Of a stretch of 56,338 nucleotides of DNA, positions 5,971 to 14,770 are shown piece after piece. The notes under the pieces were generated by a model, which was not told the DNA's origin, did not search any database, and worked only from the letters and a program-made list of their open reading frames with translations. Source of the DNA: Anaerovibrio lipolyticus. GTDB lineage: Bacteria > Bacillota > Negativicutes > Selenomonadales > Selenomonadaceae. Position 1 is the first letter of the stretch, and each line of letters begins with the position of its first letter. Position numbers and translations under genes: made by a program. Location: assembly GCF_021531495.1 (NCBI RefSeq), contig NZ_JADYTY010000012.1, positions 1-56,338 of the forward strand, in the 5' to 3' direction.

Positions 5971-7011
5971 TTACTGGCTTTCTGTGGTAGCGGAAATATT
6001 TTCCTTAATACGAATCTCGTTGGTTAGGAGATAAAGCTCCTTTTCGGGAGCTTTGCCATTCACCAGATAATCAAAAACTATCTGCATGGCAATCTGTCCC
6101 TGTCGGCGGGGATGCTGGTAGATGGTGGCCTGTACGATGCCCTGCTCCATCAGCTCTACAGTGGTAGGAAGATTATCAAAGACCACCACGGTCATATCAT
6201 GGGAAGGCTGGCAGGCCATAATAGCCCGACAAGCCCCATAGATACCACCAGAGGTGGCGGCAAAGATAGCATTTATCTCTGGATGTTCTCTCAGCAAGGC
6301 CAGGTTCTTTTCATAAGAAAGAATCTCGTCATCCTGATCTTCTACGATACCTAGGATTTTGGCTTGGGTATTGCTCTGGAGTAGATGACGGAAGCCCTCT
6401 AGTCTTTGCTGATGTCCCAAAATCTGGAGAGAACCCAGAGTAATACCTACATTAAGCTGTCCCCTGTGAAGGAGCTGCAACAAGGCTCCAGCGGTACAGC
6501 CCCCGTTAAAATAATCTGTCCCTACATAGCAATTGCGGGTGGAGTTCTCAATATCTGTGTTAATGGTGACCACAAATACTCCATTATCTGTTAGAGCCTT
6601 GATAGCCTGACAGATGCATTCGTCATTAATTGGCATAAGAATTACAGCGTTAACCTTGTCTTTTAGCTTCATAAGCTGATTGTATTGCACCTGGGCATTA
6701 TAGCCCTTGGAGAGATACCACTGTACCTGCATGCCATACATAGCGTAGGAGGCAGCTGATTTCTGCATGGCCTCCAAAACCACATCAAAAAAGCTGATGC
6801 CAATGGAGGGCATAACTACAGCCACAGTGGGCTTTAGCTTCCGGGCTGCCAGAGCCTTGCCGGCTGGATTGGGAGTATATTTCATTTCCTTGGCAACCTT
6901 TAGGATAAGAGCTTTTTTCTCGGATTTTACATTGCCACGATTGTTGAGAACCCTGTCTACCGTACCTCTGGATACACCGCATAAATCTGCAATTTCTTTG
7001 ATAGTTACCAC
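5971..7011 (-). CDS. LacI-family transcriptional regulator
   Basis: A 346-residue repressor-type protein. The N-terminal LacI helix-turn-helix (VTIKEIADLCGVSRGTVDRV) with its hinge helix (PNPAGKALAARK) is followed by a periplasmic-binding-like sensor domain (about 60-335: VAVVMPSIG..., VGTDYFNGG, AATSGGIYGA, TIYQHPRRQG). The sensor part resembles sugar-binding RbsB-type proteins; the ligand is unknown. GTG 7011 is chosen because GGCGGTGA lies just upstream and the HTH begins immediately. The frame stays open to 7083, but those 24 residues are Asn/Lys-rich and atypical. It is divergent from the amino-acid transporter, with a 20-bp operator-like inverted repeat (7087-7106) in its own promoter region, so autoregulation is likely. 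Confidence 0.9.
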   Translation of the reverse strand: MVTIKEIADLCGVSRGTVDRVLNNRGNVKSEKKALILKVAKEMKYTPNPAGKALAARKLKPTVAVVMPSIGISFFDVVLEAMQKSAASYAMYGMQVQWYLSKGYNAQVQYNQLMKLKDKVNAVILMPINDECICQAIKALTDNGVFVVTINTDIENSTRNCYVGTDYFNGGCTAGALLQLLHRGQLNVGITLGSLQILGHQQRLEGFRHLLQSNTQAKILGIVEDQDDEILSYEKNLALLREHPEINAIFAATSGGIYGACRAIMACQPSHDMTVVVFDNLPTTVELMEQGIVQATIYQHPRRQGQIAMQIVFDYLVNGKAPEKELYLLTNEIRIKENISATTESQ

Positions 7012-7086
7012 TAAATCACCGCCTAAGTTAAAGTATTTTTCCACCTTATTCTCATCAAAATTTCTCTTATTATTATTATACAATAA

Positions 7087-7106
7087 AACTGTGCTCGTGT
7101 ACAGTT
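7087..7106. promoter_or_regulatory. Candidate LacI-type operator
   Basis: AACTGTGCTCGTGTACAGTT is an inverted repeat (8 of 10 pairs, outer six perfect). It overlaps the presumed promoter of the regulator gene, whose -10 TATAAT on the minus strand lies just downstream at about 7077-7082. Symmetry and spacing fit LacI-family operators. Confidence 0.6.
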
Positions 7107-7146
7107 GATAAAAAACAAAAAAAATTAAAAATTTAGTAATTTCCCC

Positions 7147-7176
7147 TTGTCATACTTTAATGAAATAAAGTATAAT
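7147..7176 (+). promoter_or_regulatory. Promoter of the amino-acid transporter operon with inverted repeat
   Basis: TTGTCA (7147-7152) and TATAAT (7171-7176) with an 18-bp spacer. The perfect inverted repeat ATACTTTA/TAAAGTAT (7152-7173) fills the spacer and touches both hexamers, so a dimeric regulator bound here would block transcription. Confidence 0.72.
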
Positions 7177-7218
7177 AGTAGCAGTTAATATGAAGACACT
7201 AGAGGGAGTGTGCGAAGA

Positions 7219-8007
7219 ATGAAGAAGATTTTTGCCCTGTGTATGATGCTGGTTTTGGCGGTAACAGCCCTGGCAGGCTGCGGCAGTAATTCTGCCCAGA
7301 AGGAAGAGTCCAAGAAGATTGTGGTAGGCTTGGATGACAGCTTCCCACCAATGGGTTTCAAGGATGAGAAGAATGAGATTGTAGGCTTTGATATTGATCT
7401 GGCTAAGGAAGTGGCTAAGCGTTTGGGCCGTGAGGTGGAGTTCAAGGCTATTGACTGGAATTCCAAGGAAGCTGAGCTGAAAAGCGGTCGGGTAGATATT
7501 CTGTGGAATGGTCTGGATATTACTGACAAGCGTAAGGAAAATATGCTGTTCAGTGAGCCATATATGGATAACCGCCAGATTGTGTTTGTAGCCAAGAATG
7601 GCAAGGTGGCTGTAGCTGGTGAGGCTGATTTGGCTGGCAAGACCATTGGTACTCAGAGCGGTGGTACCACTGAGGAGTATTTTGAGAACAAGCCAGAGCT
7701 GAAGGCTTCCATGAAGGAAGTAAAATACTATCCTGATTATATCAATGCTTTCATGGATTTGGAGAATGGCCGTCTGGATGCTGTAGTAGGTGACGAGATT
7801 ATCGGCCGTTACTATATCAGCAAGCATCCTGATGAGATTCAGGCTATTGATACTGTTATTGGTACTGTAAGCCAGTTTGGCATTGCTTTCCGCAAGGATG
7901 ATCAGAAGCTGCGGGATGAGGTGCAGAAGGTATTTGATGAAATGAAGGCTGATGGTACTGTAGCCAAGATTTCTGAAAAGTGGTTTGCCAAGGATATTAC
8001 CAAATAA
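7219..8007 (+). CDS. Polar amino-acid ABC transporter, substrate-binding lipoprotein
   Basis: A 262-residue family-3 solute-binding protein (GlnH/FliY type). A lipoprotein signal peptide ends at ALAGCGS (cysteine near residue 20). The mature part shows the hallmark segments VVGLDDSFPPMGF, VGFDIDLAKEVAKRLG, DWNSKEAELKSGRVDILWNG, FSEPYMDNRQIVFV, and the late FGIAFRKDDQKLRDEVQ. These proteins capture polar amino acids or cystine in the periplasm; specificity cannot be assigned. ATG 7219 gives the cleaner signal peptide; an in-frame GTG at 7210 is possible. A hairpin follows before the permease gene, which would raise binding protein over permease. Confidence 0.92.
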   Translation: MKKIFALCMMLVLAVTALAGCGSNSAQKEESKKIVVGLDDSFPPMGFKDEKNEIVGFDIDLAKEVAKRLGREVEFKAIDWNSKEAELKSGRVDILWNGLDITDKRKENMLFSEPYMDNRQIVFVAKNGKVAVAGEADLAGKTIGTQSGGTTEEYFENKPELKASMKEVKYYPDYINAFMDLENGRLDAVVGDEIIGRYYISKHPDEIQAIDTVIGTVSQFGIAFRKDDQKLRDEVQKVFDEMKADGTVAKISEKWFAKDITK

Positions 8008-8024
8008 TTAATGAAAATTTGGGT

Positions 8025-8063
8025 AAAAGGCTCCTTAATTTTATTGAGGGGTCTTTTATTTTT
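8025..8063 (+). terminator. Intra-operon terminator or attenuator
   Basis: A 14-pair stem AAAAGGCTCCTTAA/TTGAGGGGTCTTTT (8025-8057) followed by ATTTTT, between the binding protein and the permease. Partial read-through would set unequal expression. Confidence 0.7.
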
Positions 8064-8125
8064 GTGCTGTATGAAGTACAATAGAATCGACTGTGCTTTT
8101 GTTTTGAAAGGGTGTTTTTTTATCT

Positions 8126-8770
8126 ATGGATAATCTGTTACATACAATTACCCTGATGCTGGAGGGAACCCAGGTTACACTGGAGATTTTTTGTATTACC
8201 TTGGTGCTTTCTCTGCCCATTGGCCTGTTGGCGGCATTGGGACGAATTTCCTCTTTGAAGCCTTTGCGGCTGTTAATGGAGTTTTATGTGTGGATTATGC
8301 GGGGTACGCCGCTGATGCTGCAGCTTTTGTTTGTTTATTTTGCCCTGCCTATGGTGGGAATTATGCTGCCGGATATTGCAGCGGCTCTGTTGGCCTTTGT
8401 ACTGAACTATGCGGCTTATTTTGCAGAGATTTTCCGGGCTGGCATTCAGGCCATTGGCCGGGGCCAGTATGAGGCAGCCAAGACCTTGGGCATGACCTAT
8501 CCTCAGACCATGCGCCGGATTATCATTCCTCAGATGATTCGCCACGTACTGCCGCCTATTAGCAACGAAACCATTAATCTGGTAAAGGATACCTCTCTGA
8601 TTTATATTTTGGCCATGAATGATTTGCTGCGGGTGGCTCGTACCATTGTGCAGAGGGAGTTTGATATGACTCCTTTTGTAATTGCCGGTGTATTTTATCT
8701 GGTAATGACCTTTGTTCTTACCTGGGCGTTTAAGAAGCTGGAGGCACATTATGCAAAATATGACCAATAA
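8126..8770 (+). CDS. Polar amino-acid ABC transporter permease
   Basis: A 214-residue inner-membrane protein of the HisM/GlnP family with about five membrane segments. The N-terminal family signature ([36 protein letters not shown]) and the EAA loop ([20 protein letters not shown]) that contacts the ATPase are clear. Length is typical. The 3' end overlaps the ATPase gene by 20 bp, indicating translational coupling. Confidence 0.93.
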   Translation: MDNLLHTITLMLEGTQVTLEIFCITLVLSLPIGLLAALGRISSLKPLRLLMEFYVWIMRGTPLMLQLLFVYFALPMVGIMLPDIAAALLAFVLNYAAYFAEIFRAGIQAIGRGQYEAAKTLGMTYPQTMRRIIIPQMIRHVLPPISNETINLVKDTSLIYILAMNDLLRVARTIVQREFDMTPFVIAGVFYLVMTFVLTWAFKKLEAHYAKYDQ

Positions 8771-9527
8771 TATTATGTTAAAAATGACGGATATACATAA
8801 AAGCTTTGGGGAGCTGGAGGTGCTGAAGGGCATAGATTTTTCTGTGGCCAAGGGTGATGTATTGGCTATTATTGGTCCTTCTGGTTCTGGCAAAAGCACC
8901 ATGCTGCGGTGTATCAATCGTCTGGAGGAGATTGACTCTGGCAAAATCGAGATTATGGGTCGTGCCTTGGCGGAAAACGGAGCTGATGGCAGGGCAGAAT
9001 ATGTGGATGAGGCCAAGTCCAGGGAGATTTTGGCTTGTACAGGCATGGTATTTCAGCAGTTTAATCTTTTTCCTCATATGACGGTTATGGAGAATCTGCT
9101 GGAGGCTCCTGTGCAGGTAAAAAAGCGTTCTGTGGAGGAGGTTCGTCCAGAGGCAGAGGAGCTTTTGCGAAAGGTTGGGCTTTTTGACAAGCGGGATGCT
9201 TATCCCGGCAGATTGTCTGGCGGTCAGCAGCAGCGAGTGGCTATTGCCAGAGCCTTGGCTATGAAGCCAGAGATTATGCTGTTTGATGAGCCTACCTCTG
9301 CCTTGGATCCGGAGCTGACTGGGGAGGTTTTGAAAACCATGCGGGAGCTGGCCCAGGAGCATATGACTATGGTGGTGGTAACTCACGAAATGGCCTTTGC
9401 CAGAGAGGCGGCCAGCCATGTTATGTTTATGGCTGATGGGGTGATTGTGGAGCAAGGTCAGCCAGAGGAGTTTTTTGCTCACCCTAAGCAGGAAAGAACT
9501 GTGGCATTTTTGCAGAATATGCTCTAA
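8751..9527 (+). CDS. Polar amino-acid ABC transporter ATP-binding protein
   Basis: A 258-residue ATPase of the GlnQ/HisP group that powers the preceding permease. Walker [11 protein letters not shown]-loop FQQFNLFPH, signature [15 protein letters not shown], Walker [15 protein letters not shown] and the switch histidine in VVTHEM are present. ATG 8751 is preceded by GGAGG 7 nt upstream inside the permease gene; the frame extends 13 codons further without a site. A slight insertion ([19 protein letters not shown], about 55-80) between Walker A and the Q-loop is somewhat longer than in E. coli GlnQ. Confidence 0.94.
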   Translation: MQNMTNNIMLKMTDIHKSFGELEVLKGIDFSVAKGDVLAIIGPSGSGKSTMLRCINRLEEIDSGKIEIMGRALAENGADGRAEYVDEAKSREILACTGMVFQQFNLFPHMTVMENLLEAPVQVKKRSVEEVRPEAEELLRKVGLFDKRDAYPGRLSGGQQQRVAIARALAMKPEIMLFDEPTSALDPELTGEVLKTMRELAQEHMTMVVVTHEMAFAREAASHVMFMADGVIVEQGQPEEFFAHPKQERTVAFLQNML

Positions 9528-9548
9528 GCATATATGGAGGACAGAACC

Positions 9549-10739
9549 GTGGAATATGGCAAGGAAATAGATGGTAATAAAATATGGTCTGCTCTGGTGA
9601 TGCTTCTGACAATGTGCCTGATGCTGTGGGGACAGCAAGGAGCTGAGGCAGCGGGATTTGCCCAGCGGGCTGGCAGTATGTCGGAGATTACCGGCATTCG
9701 GGTAAGCACCGATGCAGACAAAACTCGTATTGTGGTGGATGGCACCAAGGAGACGGAGTACAAGGTTAGCGTTATTTCCAATCCCCAGAGGATTATCATT
9801 GATATTCAGAATGCCTGGGTTAGTCCCAATGTAAAGAAGGCTACCAATATTGATAGCCGTTTTGCCAAGGCGGTGCGGATTGCCCAGCATGACAGCTCTA
9901 CAGTGCGGGTGGTGGTAGAAAGCTCTATGGGGAAAAATAATTACAAGGTATTTGCCCTAAAGGGCGGCACCACGGCCTATAGAGTGGTTATGGACTTTGG
10001 CAAGGTAGGAGGAGGCAGTAAGAACTCCGGTATAGATTTTAATCCACAGCCAAAGCCTGATACATCGGGGTCTAATAATAACAATAAGGGTGAAACGGTG
10101 GAGACTACACCAAGCGTAACTACCCCAAGTGGCACTACAACGGAGCCTGTCTTTACCCCGGGGCTGAAGGGCAAGATCATTGCTCTGGATGCAGGTCATG
10201 GTGGCAGTGATAGCGGCGCCATTGGGCCTACAGGAGTGACGGAAAAGGGCGTTACACTGCGGGTGGCCAAGGCCTTGCAGAAGCTGCTGCAGGCAGAGGG
10301 GGCTACGGTGCTGATGACACGAACCACAGATACAGAGGTATCTCCTAAGAAGGCCAATGCTTCTGATGTGGAGGAGCTGCAGGCTCGCTGTGATGTAGGT
10401 AATGATGGCAATGCAGACATCTTTATTTCCATGCATATGGATTCCTTTACCAACAGCACGCCTAGCGGCACCACAGGGTATTATTATACCAAGGGCTCCA
10501 AGGCTAGCCAGAGGCTGGCTCAGTATGTATCTGAGGGTGTGGTAACGGCTTTAGGTACTGGGAATAGGGGAACTAAGAGCTGTAATTTCTATGTGGTAAA
10601 GCATACGGATATGCCAGCTACCTTGGTGGAAATGGCCTTTATCTCCAATGACAAGGAAGAAAAGCTGATGAACTCTGAGGCTGGTATTAACCGGGCGGCA
10701 GAAGGCATTCTGAACGGCCTGCGTAGATTTTTTAGCTGA
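9549..10739 (+). CDS. N-acetylmuramoyl-L-alanine amidase (AMIN + Amidase_3)
   Basis: A 396-residue exported cell-wall hydrolase that cleaves the amide bond between MurNAc and the stem peptide. A signal-anchor segment (about residues 12-35) leads to an AMIN domain (about 45-150: ITGIRVSTDADKTRIVVDG...VRVVVESS) that binds peptidoglycan or septal sites. A low-complexity Thr/Asn/Pro linker (about 165-205) follows, then the Amidase_3 catalytic domain (about 215-396) with zinc-site residues in LDAGHGG, ISMHMDS and LVEMAFISN. GTG 9549 has GGAGG 8 nt upstream (9537-9541); ATG 9534 lacks a site. It lies 21 bp behind the transporter ATPase gene and may be co-transcribed, though the functions are unrelated. 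In AmiA/B/C-type enzymes the AMIN domain directs division-site activity. Confidence 0.92.
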   Translation: MEYGKEIDGNKIWSALVMLLTMCLMLWGQQGAEAAGFAQRAGSMSEITGIRVSTDADKTRIVVDGTKETEYKVSVISNPQRIIIDIQNAWVSPNVKKATNIDSRFAKAVRIAQHDSSTVRVVVESSMGKNNYKVFALKGGTTAYRVVMDFGKVGGGSKNSGIDFNPQPKPDTSGSNNNNKGETVETTPSVTTPSGTTTEPVFTPGLKGKIIALDAGHGGSDSGAIGPTGVTEKGVTLRVAKALQKLLQAEGATVLMTRTTDTEVSPKKANASDVEELQARCDVGNDGNADIFISMHMDSFTNSTPSGTTGYYYTKGSKASQRLAQYVSEGVVTALGTGNRGTKSCNFYVVKHTDMPATLVEMAFISNDKEEKLMNSEAGINRAAEGILNGLRRFFS

Positions 10740-10767
10740 TACTTTGGCTTAAACAGGATACAAAAAT

Positions 10768-10814
10768 AGGAGCTGTGGACAAATAGCCTTGGGCTTTGTC
10801 ACAGCTCCTTTTTG
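10768..10814 (+). terminator. Terminator after the amidase gene
   Basis: AGGAGCTGTG...CACAGCTCCT stem with a T run. It sits between the convergent amidase and nrdD genes. Confidence 0.85.
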
Positions 10815-10831
10815 GTGGTTAAATTTAATTT

Positions 10832-13096
10832 TTAAACAATACGCTTAATGGTTTTGTGACCGGTGACGATTTCCTTACGGTGGCAATGTGGACATTCATT
10901 TTCAATAATGCCGGTATAGCCACAGACTGGATCTCTATCTACGGGATGGTTAATGGAGAAATAGCCCATATTGGCATCATGCATAGCTCGTACCAATGTT
11001 TCAAAGGCCTTTACATTCTTGGATGGATCTCCGTCCATTTCCACATAGGCAATATGACCAGCGTTTTCCAGCTCATGATATGGGGCCTCGATGCGGATTT
11101 TATCCAAAGCCCGAATTGGATAGTAAACCGGCACATGGGAGCTGTTGGTGAGATAATCTCTATCCGTAACACCAGGAATAATGCCGAACTTCTTGCGGTT
11201 GGCCCGCTGGAACTGGCCGGCAGTGGACTCGGCAGGGGTGCCAAAGGTGCTCCAGTTAATGGATTCTGCATCGGTATATTCATCAGTTCTTTGACGGATA
11301 TGTCCCACAATCTTCAAGCCCAGCTCCTGAGCAGCTTCGCTTTCGCCGTGATGCTTGCCAATGAGAGCCACCAGACACTCGGCCAAGCCACAGAAGCCAA
11401 TGGAGAAGGAAGCGTGCTTTTTCAGCACTTCCTCTATGGTATCGGTAGCCTTTAGCTTGTCGCTGTCCATCCAGACACCCTGTCCCATAAGGAATGGGTA
11501 GTTATAAACATGCTTTTCCTTGATGGTCTGGAAGCGGAACAGGAGATAGTCATGGCTAATCTGGATGTATTTATCCAGCAGCTGCCAGAACTTGTCCAGA
11601 TTGCCCTTGGCCTCCAAAGCCAGCTTGGGCAGATTAATGGTGGTAAAGGAGAAATTACCACGGCTGCCAGCCTCGCTAGGGCCGTTGACATTGCCAATAA
11701 CCCGGGTACGACAGCCCATAGTAGCCACATAGGAGTTGTAGTTATCTGGCTGATAATACTGCAAATTATATGGAGCATCTATGTTGACAAAATTAGGGAA
11801 CAATCTCTTGGAGCTTACCCGGCAGGCCTGCTGGAAAAGATCGTAGTTAGGATCATCTGGGTTGTAATTGACTCCGGCTTTGAGCTGGAATACAGAAATA
11901 GGGAAAATAGCGGTTTCCCCGTTGCCCAGACCGGCCTGAATAGCATTCAGTACCTCTCTAACAGCCAATCGGCCCTCAGCACTGGTGTCCATACCATAGT
12001 TAATGGAGCTGAAAGGAACCTGAGCACCAGCCCGGCTGTGGAGGGTGTTGAAGTTGTGAATCAGGGCCTCCATAGCCTGATGGGTTTCCTCAGTGGTATC
12101 GGCACAGGCTAAATGATAGATGTTTACAGCATCCTGAGTCAAATCCCCTACAGAGGCCTCAGTCAGCTCCTCTGGCTTGGTGGCTTCCAGAGCCTGAAGA
12201 ATCATTTCTACAGCTTCCAGAGGTGGCTGAGCATCTCCATCGGTAAAACGACAGCGGCTATAGTCCATATGGCTGCGGAACTTATCCCGGAAAGCCTTGG
12301 CATCTCCAGCTATCTCAGTGCCCAAGCGATAAACCATAGATTTGTAGGCTTCATCAGCTACTGCCTTGCAGAAGGTTTTGTGTACACCCTCAGCCATAGC
12401 AAAATCAAAGGCGTTAATGCTCTGACCGCCAAACATATCATTCTGATTGCTCTGAATGGCAATGCAGGCCAGAGAAGCATAGGCACGAATGGAATTTGGC
12501 TCCCGCAGGAAGCCATGACCTGTGGAGAAGCCACCGTGGAACAGCTTCAGCAAATCTATCTGACAGCAGTTCAAGGTAATCAAGGAGAAATCCTTATCAT
12601 GGATATGAATGAAATTATTTTTGTCTGCCTGGGCAAATTCCTCTGGCAGCACATAGTTGTCAACAAAATGCTTGGCACCCTCGGCGCCCAGCTTCAGCAT
12701 AATGCCCATAGAGGCATCAGTGTTGATATTGGCGTTGTCCCGCTTCATATCGGAATCAATAGCATCGGCAAAGAAAATATCCTTGTAGCTTTTCATCAGG
12801 TTTTTCTGAGCTTCACGGCGCTCTGCATGGCGCTGGCGGTACATAATGTAGTGCTTGGCCACATCGAAGAAGCCCTGCTTCATCAGCACCTGCTCCACTA
12901 CATCCTGTATTTCTTCTACGGTAATACTGCTAAGGTTGGCAATGGTATTCTCAACCTGGTTGGTAATACTTTCCTTTTCCTCATCAGTCATGCTGTCAGG
13001 TATTTCCTTGGCAGCTCCGGCAATGGCATTATAGATTTTGGAACGGTCATAGTCTACAGTAAGGCCAGACCTTTTAATAACGTTTTTTAGATTCAA
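10832..13096 (-). CDS. nrdD: Anaerobic (class III) ribonucleoside-triphosphate reductase
   Basis: A 754-residue glycyl-radical enzyme that makes deoxyribonucleotides without oxygen. An N-terminal ATP-cone (about 1-95: VIKRSGLTVDYDRSKIYNAI...) for allosteric control precedes the 10-stranded barrel domain (NCCQIDLLKLFHGGFSTGHG; INLPKLAL). The C-terminus carries the radical glycine in PVCGYTG and a zinc-type cysteine cluster (CPHC). The TTG start at 13096 is supported by a long GGAGGAGGGG site 7 nt upstream. The partner activase nrdG is not in this window, which is unusual since it often follows nrdD directly; the downstream neighbour here is the convergent amidase. Confidence 0.96.
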   Translation of the reverse strand: MNLKNVIKRSGLTVDYDRSKIYNAIAGAAKEIPDSMTDEEKESITNQVENTIANLSSITVEEIQDVVEQVLMKQGFFDVAKHYIMYRQRHAERREAQKNLMKSYKDIFFADAIDSDMKRDNANINTDASMGIMLKLGAEGAKHFVDNYVLPEEFAQADKNNFIHIHDKDFSLITLNCCQIDLLKLFHGGFSTGHGFLREPNSIRAYASLACIAIQSNQNDMFGGQSINAFDFAMAEGVHKTFCKAVADEAYKSMVYRLGTEIAGDAKAFRDKFRSHMDYSRCRFTDGDAQPPLEAVEMILQALEATKPEELTEASVGDLTQDAVNIYHLACADTTEETHQAMEALIHNFNTLHSRAGAQVPFSSINYGMDTSAEGRLAVREVLNAIQAGLGNGETAIFPISVFQLKAGVNYNPDDPNYDLFQQACRVSSKRLFPNFVNIDAPYNLQYYQPDNYNSYVATMGCRTRVIGNVNGPSEAGSRGNFSFTTINLPKLALEAKGNLDKFWQLLDKYIQISHDYLLFRFQTIKEKHVYNYPFLMGQGVWMDSDKLKATDTIEEVLKKHASFSIGFCGLAECLVALIGKHHGESEAAQELGLKIVGHIRQRTDEYTDAESINWSTFGTPAESTAGQFQRANRKKFGIIPGVTDRDYLTNSSHVPVYYPIRALDKIRIEAPYHELENAGHIAYVEMDGDPSKNVKAFETLVRAMHDANMGYFSINHPVDRDPVCGYTGIIENECPHCHRKEIVTGHKTIKRIV

Positions 13097-13285
13097 GAAT
13101 AAACCCCTCCTCCGTATAATGTAACTCTTTTATTATATAACAAAATAGACATTAAGAGAAATATTAATTTAAATTGTTTATTTTGATTATCTATGGATAA
13201 TAATTATAAATTCATTTTTGCTTGCAATAATCCACTACGCGAGAATAAAAAGCATAAATGTACATTGAATACACACAAGAAAGTG

Positions 13286-13314
13286 TTGACAGGTGTAAAC
13301 TTGTAAACTATAAT
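13286..13314 (+). promoter_or_regulatory. Consensus promoter of the branched-chain amino-acid operon
   Basis: Perfect TTGACA (13286-13291), 17-bp spacer, TATAAT (13309-13314). The spacer holds a tandem TGTAAAC repeat (TGTAAACTTGTAAAC) that could be a regulator site. The leader to the first gene is about 70 nt. Confidence 0.88.
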
Positions 13315-13393
13315 ATTGCCATTAGCATAAAGTGGATATAAAAAATGTATGGGTACTCCACTAACAGATGACTAATAAGTAGGAGGAATGGTT

Positions 13394-14566
13394 ATGTTTT
13401 TTAGTAAAAAACTACGTCTGGCAAGTGCAGTTTTAGGTGTAGCTATGCTGAGCACAGTATTTGCAGGCTGTGGCGGGGATAGTGGTTCCAGTGATGAATT
13501 TAAGGTTGGTGCCAATATTGAGATGACTGGCAATCAGGCCAACTATGGTAATGCAGGTCTGGAAGGCCTTCGCTTGGCTATTAAGGAGGCCAATGAGGCT
13601 GGCGGTATTAACGGCAAGCAGATTAAGCTGGTGGAGGCAGATAACAAATCTGAGTCTGCTGAGGCTGTAAATGCTGCTACCAAGCTGATTTCTGATGATG
13701 GTGTCAAGGTTATTGTAGGCCCTGCTGTAACAGCTAACGTTATTGCTGAATCCCAGGTGGCTACTGATAACAAGGTGCCTGTAATAGCTTTTGCAGCTAC
13801 CAATCCTGATGTAACTGTTGAGAATGGTGCTGTAAAGCCTTATATTTTCCGCAGCTGCTTCATTGATCCACAGCAGGGTACTGTTATGGCTCAGTTTGCC
13901 AGCAAGGAGCTAAAGGCTAAGACTGCTGTTATGTACATTGATTCCAGCTCTGACTATTCCAAGAGCCTGGGCAAGGTATTCCAGGAGACTTTTGAGGCTG
14001 CTGGCGGCAAGGTGGTAATGCAGGAGTCTTTCCTGGCCAAGGATCAGGATTTCAAGGCTGCTCTGACCAAGATTAAGGCTGCTAATGCTGATGTAATCTT
14101 CATACCAGCTTATTATGAGGAAGTAGGCAAGATTGTAAAGCAGGCTCGTGAAATCGGTATTACTGCTACTATGCTGGGTACTGATGGCTGGGATGATCCA
14201 AAGGTTGCTGATATTGCCGGTGCTTCCGCTTTGAACAATACTTACTTCTCTACTCATTATTTCGCAGAGGATCCAGGTGCTAAGAGCTTTATTGATTCCT
14301 TTACCAAGGAATATGGCCATGCACCAAATGTATTTGCCGCTCTGGGCTATGATGCAGGCAAGCTGCTGGTAGATGCTTTGAAGCGTGCAGGCAGTGATGA
14401 TCCTGAGGCTATCCGCAAGGCTATTGAGGAAACCAAGGATTTGCAGGTTGCTACTGCCAAGGTTACTATGGATCCTGCAACTCATAATCCTATTAAGGAT
14501 GCTATTATCATTGAGAATGTTGATGGCAAGTATGTATTTAAGAGCAGAATCGCTCCAAGCAAATAA
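13394..14566 (+). CDS. livK: Branched-chain amino-acid ABC transporter, substrate-binding lipoprotein
   Basis: A 390-residue binding protein (Peripla_BP_6/LivJ-LivK family). A lipoprotein signal ends at VFAGCGG (cysteine near residue 25). The mature part has FKVGANIEMTGNQANYGNAG, GINGKQIKLVEADNKS, VKVIVGPAVTANVIAESQV and LGYDAGKLLVDALKRAG. It captures leucine, isoleucine or valine (or related amides) for the transporter encoded downstream. ATG 13394 lies 7 nt after AGGAGG; ATG 13388 is only 1 nt from it. A 200-bp gap with two hairpins separates it from the permease genes. Confidence 0.93.
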   Translation: MFFSKKLRLASAVLGVAMLSTVFAGCGGDSGSSDEFKVGANIEMTGNQANYGNAGLEGLRLAIKEANEAGGINGKQIKLVEADNKSESAEAVNAATKLISDDGVKVIVGPAVTANVIAESQVATDNKVPVIAFAATNPDVTVENGAVKPYIFRSCFIDPQQGTVMAQFASKELKAKTAVMYIDSSSDYSKSLGKVFQETFEAAGGKVVMQESFLAKDQDFKAALTKIKAANADVIFIPAYYEEVGKIVKQAREIGITATMLGTDGWDDPKVADIAGASALNNTYFSTHYFAEDPGAKSFIDSFTKEYGHAPNVFAALGYDAGKLLVDALKRAGSDDPEAIRKAIEETKDLQVATAKVTMDPATHNPIKDAIIIENVDGKYVFKSRIAPSK

Positions 14567-14646
14567 TATGTATGATATGTCCTGCCTGTGCAGGTAATAT
14601 GTGCATAGAGGGCCAGAGAACGCTGGGTTAGTGTTCTGTCCGGAAT

Positions 14647-14699
14647 AGAGGTCACAGCTGATGGTATCAATACAGATGTCACAGGCTGGACCTCTTTTC
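14647..14699 (+). terminator. Intra-operon terminator or attenuator
   Basis: AGAGGTC...GACCTCTTTTCT stem (14647-14653 with 14689-14695) plus a T run, preceded by a smaller AGAACGCT/AGTGTTCT hairpin (about 14617-14637). It probably lowers permease expression relative to the binding protein. Confidence 0.65.
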
Positions 14700-14770
14700 T
14701 AGGTTTTTAGGCATTTTTGTATTTATATTTTTTATTTTATAAATTAATTAAAAAGTTCGGAGGAATATTT

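Noticed and set aside
12113-13090. 325-codon plus-strand frame inside nrdD
   Set aside because: nrdD on the minus strand is unmistakable and covers the region; no ribosome site for the plus frame.
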